The translations under genes and the position numbers were made by a program. Shown here in pieces: positions 38,401 through 50,400 of a DNA stretch of 55,965 bases. The stretch comes from Phoronis australis (lineage: Eukaryota > Phoronida > Phoronidae). The notes under the pieces were generated by a model that was given only the letters and a program-made list of their open reading frames with translations, was not told the DNA's origin and ran no database searches. The DNA is taken from assembly GCA_002633005.1 (NCBI GenBank), contig NMRA01000100.1, positions 953,822 through 1,009,786 of the forward strand, in the 5' to 3' direction. How positions within the stretch are numbered: the stretch's first letter is position 1; each line of letters starts with the position of its first letter.

Positions 38401-41400
38401 GGACATGCATCAGTCAGATTTTCACAGCCTATGACAGCGAACAGCCTTGCCAAACTCTCTAACATCACTGGCAAAATCAAATTCAGAATTGAGCCTCAAA
38501 CTAGAAAGGTTTTCTAATAAATCAATTTGAAAAAATCCAAGAGTCCCACTACTTACAGATGACCTCTGGCCTCCTCATATCTGCCCTGTTCCGCTGCCTT
38601 AGCAGACATCTGCATCGCTGCTGTGCCAAGCACTGCTACGTTTGTAGTCTGAAAAGTAAAAATCACGTGAAGTGTGCCTTGAATAACCTTGGACCCAAAA
38701 TGTGATTTTTATCACTAAGCTGTAACCTTACATGTTCATCTAATGCCCAGTACAGAGTTTAATGTGATAAGCTAACAAATCGAGGAAGGACTTCAAATCA
38801 AACACAACGAAACAAGTGAAATTATTGTTATTTATTGTACGCTTGAGCTGAGCACCAACATTAGCTCTTACAGTATTTTTAAAAGACAAAAAAATTTTAA
38901 AGAGCACCGTTTTTCACAAACTTGCTTCATTTTCATGGATACAAATTTGCTAACAATCAACAATTAATGTATTTCAGACTCGGCACTTTCTGACACATAA
39001 ATCTCAAGCAGAACAGAAAAAAATCTTTACCTGCTCCATTTTGTGTCTGTCTTCGGTCATTTTTCTTCGATAACTAAGAACACGGAGGAGCTTTGCACCA
39101 TCTTTTCTTCGATACGTTATTTGTGCCTGAAAGAAAAAGGGCCGTTATGACACATGCGCACATGCAATTCTCTGCACAAACTATCAGACTCTTTGTGTTA
39201 AACTAACATGCGTTCTAACACGTCAACAAACAGAAATGTTTTTGGAAATGCTTTCAAACCAAATTGATTCAGCGGTCATAACTGGTTGCAAAACCTGTGT
39301 GGCCAATCTCTTCGCAAGACAAGAAAGTGTGTCATGACAGCTTTGGTGTTGCTGAAATTTTGTACCAAAACAAAATTAAATGTGTACACAGAAGCTAAAG
39401 TTTCAATTACCTCTACAAAATATAACGACAGCTGATGTTGCTACACCTATGAAGATGGTGTTTAGGGGTTGCAAAACTCACCAGGTCATGATTCTTACCA
39501 ACAACAGGAAGATAGTTCATAGCATAATTGGGGTATCATTCAGGGTTGCACACAAAACCAGTCAGATTAAGAGGATCACTGAATTGAGCCATTGTGTTCA
39601 CATTAGGAAATTTGTACCTTCCTTCTATGATCAAACGCCAACGCTGGTGAAATTCCACCAGGCCAAGGTCAGCCATGCAACCAAACAAAATGTGGGGATA
39701 AAGACATCAACGGGAAACAAATATTAAGTGTATAGTGACAGAATAAATACTACAAAATTTCTGGTCACAAGAGTTTGAGGGAAACCGAAAGGCACAACAT
39801 CTATGTCGTGAATATGTCGTTAACAAAATTACCTCATCACAACCAGTTTCATCCATTTTCTTTCAAGCACAGCTTCTGTTGTAAGTTAGTGACATGTATA
39901 ATTAGCTGGTAACTACTTTCCAATGAACAGCGCAAGGGTTTGGGTTTTTTTGACAAAATCACTATAACTTGACCAATTTTGAAATTCAAAAACCCACGTA
40001 GTCTACTTTTCATACCCCTTTATTTATATTTTTTGGTTTCCATCAGTTTTTATGTCCCAAAAAGAAAATAGAAAATACAACCTGGATGCTCTCAAACCTT
40101 CTGTTCATACAGTCACTCTAATGATAACCCACCTGAAGAGGAAAGTCGTCATCCTTAAAGTCATGTTTGCTCACACCAAATGAGAAGGCGTGATCAGAGT
40201 CTTTAGTTACATTCCCAATCTCTTTTGCCAGCACACTGCCACACTGTAATAAAGACAACAATAATTACACTGCTACCATGCTACACATATATCATACTAT
40301 TGGCAAAAAACCCTCAGATAGGTGGTACTATAAACAGTACATAAGGTATTTGGATAGACTGGTAACAAAGAATATTTTTTAAAAAGCTCTTTAAGGCTAT
40401 AAAATTGCATGTCTTTAAAAACCTTTATGGTCACAGAATGTTATGTGCACAAAAATAATGCCCAGGTATTCATAATCATGTGATTTCATTTTGTCTAAAA
40501 ATTCTTAATTTTTCATGGATATGAACACTAACATGAATTTCTTTGAACGAAACTTACAAATTCTGTTTCTTTATGTTATTAGCTACAAAAGGTGCTATAG
40601 ATTTGCTTTAAATTCACTATCTTGGACCTTGTTAATCGAATCTAACTTCATGGTTACCAATAACTTATGTTTGTTCAAAGATGAAGATGTGACTAATAAA
40701 ATTTCATCTACGACCATGCCCACCACACAGCTCACTCACCAGTTGACCATCGTTGTTTTTCCACTCCAATGACTTCTGAAGGTGAAGTGTCACTTGTACA
40801 TCTGTTGCCACGACATTGTTCTGACCAATCAAGCGTATCTGGCGTATGAGTTCGCCTGGGTGAAGCACGTTGGCAGTGCCGTTTGTCACCGATGCTGCCG
40901 TGCCAATAGTCTGCAGCTCACATCCACCAAGACCCAGAATGGAAACTTTCGTCTGGTTTGACTTTGCAATGTTGCCAATCTAAAAGACCATATGCATAAC
41001 CCATGCAGTAGATTCTATATCGATTACGATGGTCTGAACAAGAACAATTACTGATGACATCTGAAAGATCATCTGGTGATGTGCGCATCATAAAGCGTAC
41101 CTCACTTGAGTTTTAAATAACTACCAAAATGTCAACTAATCATTTTGAAGAGTTATTCTGGTCGAACAACAACACAGTTTTTATAAAGATCACTTGTAGT
41201 TCTCAAAATCTCATCCTGTTCTGGATTCACATTAGAAAAGGGTTATGGCCTTGATAAGTTATCTTAGCCAATCAGTTTCACTTCCCAAAGCAGCGTAAGG
41301 AGAATTTCAGGCATTTTATTTTTAGTAATCAGTTTTAATCCAAATAAAAGATAAGAATGCGATGACTTTGTAGAGCTAACATGCCTGAGAAAAAATTGTA

Positions 41401-44400
41401 TTTGACAACAGGGGTCATAACCATCAAACTTTTAATTAACAATAGGGCGGTTCTGGATTACCCAGTGATAGAACTCGACCTTTGTTCTGGAGATAACAAA
41501 GCACGTGACCTCGTTTTGGAAATCAGGCACATTTTTGTGTCTCTCATTGACATAGGGAGGGCGAAGAATTACACATCACACATATGCGAGTATTTATCCA
41601 GTTTATCTAACTTGCTCACATCCAAGTTGTAGCAGCAATACTTTGCTGGCATTGGAAGGATGAATAGAGTAAAGCAACTGAGAAAAAAATCAAACAAATA
41701 ACATGTGAAACTCCAATGGCACGAAAACAAGGCAACAAATGAGCCTGGCGGATGTTTATGGCAATGTAGTTAAATACAGTGAGATTTAAGTGTCGCTGTA
41801 TAATCCGGGATGGTCCTATTGCCTGAAATTTTAAAGTTTATTCAAGACATGCAATGTCGTTTGTTACAGTGACTATAAACCAGTTTTCTGTCCAAGAAGC
41901 GAACTTTTGATTTAGGTCACTTCCTGCTAAAAAAATTGTCTCCACTTGTTTCTTACACAGATGAAAAGTGATTTGTTAGTTTGCAAACAACTGACAGTTT
42001 GATGTATTGGGACTATTCTCAGAGCACGCCGTCATGAGTCAACTTGTAAAGCCTGGGCTTTGTTTTATGAAAGTTTAAGTCTCAAAAGTCTGATTGTTGA
42101 CATGATGACAACCATGGGCAAAAGCAACATTCAAAAAGCACGACATGTGATGGAATGATAGCATTGTTTTTTCGGTTTAAATTAAGACTAAATTCTTTCA
42201 TGAAATGGAGCCCTGCATGGTCAACAACGAACTGCCATTTCTTTCAAAGTCCAGAAATCACCTCTAATTTGACTAAAAACAAATTGAGACGAATTTCATA
42301 ATGGTAAGCAGTCTAAATGCAAACTTTGTGTTTGCGATGGGAAGTTTTATTACCTTTCTATAGAAGGGTGGACCTGCTTGTATTTGGCCCACACCAGCAT
42401 TGGCCATTCCGTCGGTACACAGAATGATCTCAGAGCCTGGCGTCTGTGACAGTAATCCAACACCAAGGGTCAATGCAGGTCCCAGTGCCGTGGCGGAAGT
42501 AGGCGTAAGGGCAAGAACTTTGACCTTTAGTGATCTTCAACAGGAAATACAGACATTAAAAAATCCAAATTTGAATAATATTTCCAATGTACGGCTTATG
42601 GTTAGTTGACAAATTATAAAGAATTGAAATGCTATAACTACAAACACTATTAAGAAAAATTACTCCATACTGCAAATTAAAATCAATAGTCAACAGTTTT
42701 CAAGATGTAATCTCCCAACAAAAAATTTTAAAAAACAACAGATACAGGGAAAGCAGTTAATTTATAAAACACAATGTTAATTTAGACAATGGCACCGTAT
42801 AACAATTGTAGTTACTCACTCAAGCGACTTGCTAATTGGGCTGATTGTGAAACTGTTGGACCAGTCTACTCCCTCCGCCAATAGTTCACTAATGTTGTTC
42901 TGATTGGCCTCGGACCGTCTCATTTCTGGCATAACTCCATCCCCAATCAAACTGATGTCACTTGCAAATGTGATCATGGCAACTCTTTTATCTGGTTCTT
43001 CCAAAGCGAGTTTATCCAACTGCCTGAAAAATTTAATTTCATAAAATGCATTTAATTGAAAAGTACGTTTAAGAAAATGACTCACAAAATGTTATTATTA
43101 CAATTACGACAAGAGCAACGCGGAGCTTTGAAATGTGCCATGGAGTGCTTCTAGGGTTGTTTGTTTCATAAAAATAGCCGCCAGAAGGCGAAAAAACGTC
43201 CAATCCATCTGAAAATGAGTACATGCCATCGCTTCATTAATAGAAAGCTATTTACCAAATTTCACAAAGTCATCTTCAGAATGGTTTGGTTGGGGTAGAT
43301 GCCAAAAAACAAGACTCAAAAACAGGAAAAATGGCCACTAGGTGGCGCAAAAGTTCCTCGATTCCATCCAAAAGCGGGAGGATAGCATCATCTCACCAAT
43401 AAATGCCTGTATTCCAAACTTTCTGATAATCCGTTGAGGACATTTAAAGATACAGAGGTAAGCCATGAAAATTGCCAATAGGGGGCACACTGGTAGTCAG
43501 ATCCGTCCGAAAGTTGTTGTCATCCGTTGTTAACGTCATATAAATACACTAGCTAAATTTAGCAAAGATGCTGCAAACGGTTTAGGAGATACAGCCATGG
43601 GCACAAAAAAAAACAAAACTGCCACTAGGAGGTGCCACAGTAGTCAAAGTCATTGGTATATCATTATAAGCTTCCTAGTAAAAACACACATGCCAATTTC
43701 CACAATCATCTTTAGAGAGGTTTGGTTGATAGAGGGGTGGACGCCAAAAAACAGACTCGAAAATAGCAAAAATGGCCACTAGGTGGTGCAAACTACGTCG
43801 AATCTGTCCGAAAACAGGAGGATAGTGTCATCTCACTAATAGGTGCCTATATTTCAAATTTTATGAAAACACATTGAGGACCATTGAATATACAGAGGCA
43901 AGCGTAAAAAGCATAAATTGCCACTAGGGGGCACACTGGTAGTCAGACCCATCGGAAAGTCATCGTCATTCATTGTCAACATCATATAAATACACTTGCA
44001 GAATCTTCTAGTAAAGATCCTGCCAATGGTTTACGAGATACAGCCATATGCGCAAAAAGAGACAAAACTGCCACTAGGAGGCGCCACAGTAGTCAAAATC
44101 ATCGAAAAATCATCGTCAGCTGTCCTCTTCATAATAAAAACATACATGCCAATTTCCATAATCATCCTTAAAGCGGTTTGGTTGATAGAAGGGTGGACGC
44201 CAAAAAAACACTCGAAAACAGCATAAATGGCCACTACGTGGCTCAAACTACGTCGAATCCGTCTGAAAACAGAAGGATAGCGTCATCTTACTGATAGATG
44301 CCTATATGATAAATTCTATGAAAATACGTTAAGGACCTTTGAATATATCGAGGTAAGCGTAAAAAACTAAAATTGCCATTAGGGGGCACAGTCGTAGTCG

Positions 44401-47400
44401 GCTCCATCCGAAAGTTCGCTCATGCCGTCCCATTCATGATGGGAACATATGTGCAAAATTTCATGAACGTACGTCAAAGGGTTTTGGAGATAGAGCAGCG
44501 GATGCTGGACGCCGTACGTCGGAGGCGGACGGACAAACGCCGGACAGACGCCGGAAAGACGCCGGCCGGACGGACGGACGGAGATGACGGCATAATGTGT
44601 CCGCATATAAATATGTGGGCGCATATAAATATGTGGGCGCATAATAAAAACATGCATCTCAGTAAAAAGTTATGCAGCAGTGACGTCATCTTCTGTTAGC
44701 ATTTCAGTGACAATTCTTCACCTGTTGGCAGTGAGGTGAACTCAACAAATATACAGATTAATAAAATGTTGATTTATTATTAGCTTAACACAAACTGTAT
44801 AGATGTCATGAAATGGCATTTGATAAAGTTTTCTTTCAGTACGGTAATTAGTTTGACAAATAAAAATGCAATTACTTAGTGGAATTACCATGCAGTGAAG
44901 TTTCTTGAGCCCATAAAAGACAAAATGATAGAAAAACAACAATAGTGAGTGAGCAAAGTCCACAGTTGCGTAGAAGATTGAGGAAACATAATGGACCTAT
45001 TTGGCAATCGGCCACTCAGGTTTAATTTTTCTTTGTCACAAAAGTCAGAATCAATCTCATTGAGGAAAAAGTGCTTCCACTGAGAACTCCCAATAAACTA
45101 TGGCCTAAGACTCCTGGGAAAAATAATTCGCCAAGAAAGGAATTGAATCCACAATCTCAAGACTGATTTTTACCAAGTGCTTCAAACACAAGGCCACTGA
45201 CCAATGACAAATTCAAAAGCAACATGATCATCTGTCATTACCTGACATGCAACAATGCTTGCATTATGCACTCAATGCATGTAAACATTACATCACCACT
45301 ATACTTACCTTGTTATTGCCGTTTTCATACAGTCTAGACGCGACATGTTCTGACCACTGACGTCACCACCAGATTTAAGTGCTCTCCATTCAGCTGTAAC
45401 AACATTTTGATAAAGATGATAAAATCTCATTAAAATTATATTTTTTGATAATGCTTATGAAAGTTTGTCAGATATCTTGCCTGACTTTTACCCTCCGTCA
45501 GAGCGAAGGCGGTAGAGACTGTTCTCTATTTATCATTTTCACAAGTATCTGACCATGCCATAACAGAAAACTTAGGTTTCATCAGCAAACAACAATGGTT
45601 TCTAAATTGAGGCTCTTCCAGGTATCAAACCATGCAGTCAATTGTTAAGTGTTCCCATACACTTGTGTACGGCATCACAACTCGCACGCTAATTATCTAC
45701 CACGGTTCAAAGAATTACCAGCTACAATTATTCATCTACGGGAATCTGAGAACTAAAACCTAATGTATTAATTTTGGCTAATTCTTCTTGTACTTTTTCG
45801 TGCAAAACTGAACCTAATTCAGCTTTTTACGAGAAATTCAATTTCAAGAGCCAAACAGGTTGAAATACCATAAGTTTTAGCCTACAATCAATTACTTTTA
45901 ACCAGTGTTTTAGTTATGAAGCCATCGCTAATGCGGTAATTGCTCTGCTCTACACAATAGAACCTTAGATCAAATTCCTTCGATAAACACCTGGTTTCTT
46001 GACAACAGTGACATCTATTGACAAAGAACAAGGTGGTCTGAAACGAGCAGAGTTTTAGCACTTTTCAAAACTGGCCCTCCCTGGAAAAGGTACAGAAGCG
46101 ATGTTTTTAAGGGGAATACAAAAGGTAAGAAAGTCTATCTTATGTTTTGCTTATGTGCCAAATGTTAGCACAGTAGCTACATAAGCTATTGTAAAATTGC
46201 CTGGATGTTCCTATCAAAGAACCATGGAAATAGTTAAACCCCATGCTTTTAACATTTGTTACAAAGTAATAACAAACTAAAGAGCAAAATTTAGTTTTTT
46301 AGCATCATTATGCTCACGATATGAAAAACATATGTTAGCACCAAGCCTCGGTCCCCCTCCCTCCCAAAGCAAAACCTTATTACAGTGGTTCGTGAAAATG
46401 GTGAGAAGTGCGATGAACAGTTTCCTAGTCCATCAGCTCTATCCACCATTTATGAACGATCAGGGGAGCAGTTGTTCAGTGGTTTATATAATCAAATGAA
46501 CAGGCCACGGCAATTAAAGGGCAGATAACACCAGCTACTATACTTGACACAGCTGACTGCACCTACTCCCAAAAGCACTGGTTAGGATTAAAACTTTGAT
46601 ACTTTGAAAGACACCAATACCTAGAAGGGCTGGCATTTGGCAATTTGAACTCATGGACCCACTGACGTCAACACAGTAGATTAATACACCAGAGGATTTC
46701 CCCCTCTCATCTCTAGCGTCATCTGTTGGTGGTGGAGTCAGCATATAATCCACTTGGTGCTCACTTGGCACTTGAGCTGCATCATCCAACTCTAGGTTGG
46801 CGCTGGCGTCACCACAGAATTCACTGTAAGAACACAATATTATACAATATATGGCATTATTTTATCAATATAGAACCACTACACTATTGACCTTTGTTAT
46901 AGATAACGAAAACTGATGCAAGCGCACCCCAGAGTGTAGATTTTTATGATAAGAGTCATCCAATCAAGAATACAGAAAATGTCAAGCACAAAATCATTTG
47001 CATGGTAAGCTAGCACTTGATTTTGAATAAAAGTTACTTGTTAACATGCATTTACATCTTTGATAAACTGAACTTCTAACTGCTATTAAAGTAAAGTGAT
47101 TTCAACAGATCATTTATCAATGTCTATTAGCAGGGCTGCTTTGAATGACAGCTATCCCACAATCCTTTGTGTATATGAAGTCACGTGCTTTCACTAAAAA
47201 AAGTCAATCCCTCATCTACCTACCATCAGTTAGTGATGTGATGGAATTAGCAATCTCAGACAAGATCTATTGATACAGTAGCTGACCTATTTAGCACACA
47301 ATAATTGAAATTTCATTGCCAAATTTCTCAACAAAAATGACTAATAGAAAATTTTAGTCTTTAGTTGTACTGCATTTGGTGAAATTAACGTTATATTTAT

Positions 47401-50400
47401 AGTAAAGTAACGAGCATCAGAAAAACAGAAATGACAATTTTGCAATTATTTTTGGGCAAAGCAAGTGAAGGATTGTACTTTTGTAATAACCAAAGACCAT
47501 CATGACCTAGCTGACAGTCATATATAACAAAAGGCTAGCAGTGAATCGATGGCCATAGGTCTATCACTTGGCTGCCAATGTTGTGACAACCCACAGAAGT
47601 ATCACAGTGTAACATTAGTAGGTCTATGGTATCATAAATAGAGGGAGAGGCTCTGATCACAATTGCCAGTCATGACAATATTGACCAATATTGACCAATA
47701 TTGACTTTGTTGGTCATACCCGAAGGCTGGGCAGGGATCTCTTCCCCCCGCAAATTTGCTTACTCCGGGGTTTTGTCAGGTTTAAATAAAGGAGAATGCA
47801 GTTCCTTCAAAAACTACTGCACAACAAACAGCACCACTGACCATTCCCACTGTACTGAATCCTTGTCTCTATTCAGTTTAGACACCGATGACAGTATCGC
47901 TTTGCACCCGCGACAAAAGATGGGGTCACCAGTCATAACGGTGACCTCGTCTGCAAGTGTGCCCAGACGTAACAGCACAATGTTGGAATCACTTTTCGAG
48001 CATTTGAAACTCTTTTGCTTTGAAGGCGGGTTTGAGCCTGTCTTTCCTTGACTTGTGTCACAAGTTGGAGCATTTCTTCGTCTGAATAAGTCTAAGAAAC
48101 TTTTTCGCTTTGGGGACTTCTTGGGGCTTTTCTGCTTTGATCTAAAACCAGCTGCAAATAAAAACATAAAGACATTTTGATGGTAATTCTTCATTTATTT
48201 AACAATTGCTTGGACGGAGGCTACAGGAAAGTTTATAATGTCAAATTTCTAATCAATAATGAACGTTACCAAGCTTGTACATCATTATGAGTCAAATTTG
48301 TACTGAATAGCAGGTCATACAACATTTACAAATATTGGATTTTCACAACACATTGGTCGGCTAATGAAAAATCCAAAATGACAATTTTGGTAACTATATT
48401 TTTGGGCAAATTAACTGAAGAATAACCGGCATTCTTAAAGAGTGGTAATAGCAATATGTAGTATTTTTAACTCTCCAAGTCACTTATGGTCCGTAAACTG
48501 TACAATTAATAACACTTGCATGATGCTTTACGTACACTACAACCCTGTTCACACCAAAGCGGTTATGATGTTTAAAAAACCCATTTAATGGCTTTAATTC
48601 AAGACCTGAACATTTTAAACCCGGTTTTAATTGTAATGGCGTTGCTCGGTTATAACCCTTTGTGATGGTGGTCTAGCGAGAGGTTATAACAATTGTAACT
48701 CGGTGTGAACATGAAAGTTGCAGTAGATGGCACTGCTGTCAAATCTAGTTGGAAACAAGCGGGCACACTGAGGCACTAACTAGAGTGAATGAGACCACTA
48801 GCGTCTGTACTAGGGTTACAACAGCTGAATATGTCAAGGTCCTGTGCCTGTAAATGAGAAGGAAATGTAGCTTAGCACAGATAGACACACTGACATTATT
48901 TTATAGTTTACCCTGTTTAGAGCAAAGTTGTTTGAGTCCTGCAATTTTTGTAGCTTTCCTGAACGAATCTTCTATGGTTGGGTCGTACTGGTCCACAAAC
49001 ATGTCACACACAAATCTGAGAGTCAGAGACGACTTCCCAACACCTCCACTGCCAACCATGACCACCTGTCAAATTAATGAGGCAAACATTGCAACATCTC
49101 AAACAGATAGCTTTACCTCACTTACATAAAAGATGCAGAAAGTTTGTGATAAGATGGTTGTAACTTTGTAAAACAGTTACTAGTTTCCTCTCCAACTTTG
49201 ATCACTCCTCTGAGATTGGTACTAGGTAAAATATTTTGTTCTATGTCATTATATAAAGGTTGACAAGTACTATTAACAAAATATTTAATTTTTTCAATTA
49301 AAAAAGCATTTTGGTCAGATTTCAACATAAACTGTCTTGAGTATTGTACATTACAGTTGGTGGCAGGACAGGAATTTCCATTTAGGCCCAATACTATTAC
49401 CTTTTTATGATTACTTCAATAACACGCGTGTATTTGGATCAATACAGATCAATGCGGGCTTACATACCAAAACAGGTTAATGTGTTTAAACCTGAGAAAT
49501 ACTTGAGTGAAAGTGAGGAGCAAATTTTGTAAAATATGTCTTAGTGAAATTTGATTTATCAAGCAAACAGTGGTAGGCACTGAAATGCGTTCAATTTAAA
49601 TGGATAAAAACTGCATTTCGCCCCGTTTAGGTGTCATTTCAGACATTTTTGAAGTTATTAATGGAAGAACTAAACCAGCAGCTGACCTGTAATGTATTCA
49701 CAGACATTGTTGTATCACAAAACTGGTCTATTTTTAATGGAATTCCCTGCGCACCATTTTTAATTTCAGTATTGGCCAAACCTAATTAAATCAATGATTT
49801 TTTAACTCGTTTTGTGACCTGTTCAGGGTTGTATAATTGTTGCTCTTGGTAACAGAATACAAGCGCTATCATAGAAAGCAAATTTTGAGACAGGATAGAG
49901 TAAAAGGTTGAATTCAATTTTCATTTTAGCCAGCTAAACAAGGTGTAATGCAGCATTAAATTAAAATGATAAAAACTGGACAAAACAGCCATTTTAAGAC
50001 ATGCACAAGAGATAGATGCATATATCCACAAGTGAAGTTAAGGTGCAAGCGCCTATGTATGAAACACTCAAGCAAAAATTTTCTGTAAAAAATCCTTATT
50101 TCAAATATAGCCAGGATTGAATATATGCATATAAAGCAACACAATGCCCTATTTCGCAGAACTATCATTTGTTGATAGGTGAATAGTTACTTCAAATCAC
50201 CTTGACAGGTGCAAGTGTTGCACTAAAGACTGTGCATAGGAGTCCGGACATAACATGCCCACATTTTGAGAAACTGATGCCTGTTATTCAGTGAAGAAAA
50301 CTGGTTCTCAAAATGCGGGCACACTATATCCGACTTTGGGTACACAAGGTGCTGCGTTTTGTGGTGAGTGTCAAGACTTCATCACCCCATGTCATTGTTC

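Noticed and set aside
44505-44590. GACGCC/GGACGGAC array considered as a CRISPR-like repeat
   Set aside because: Simple GC-rich microsatellite with no spacers, in a eukaryotic intron.
45120-45200. tRNA-like minus-strand segment with GGATTCAATTCC
   Set aside because: The B-box is weak and no stems fold convincingly; not enough to call a tRNA or SINE.
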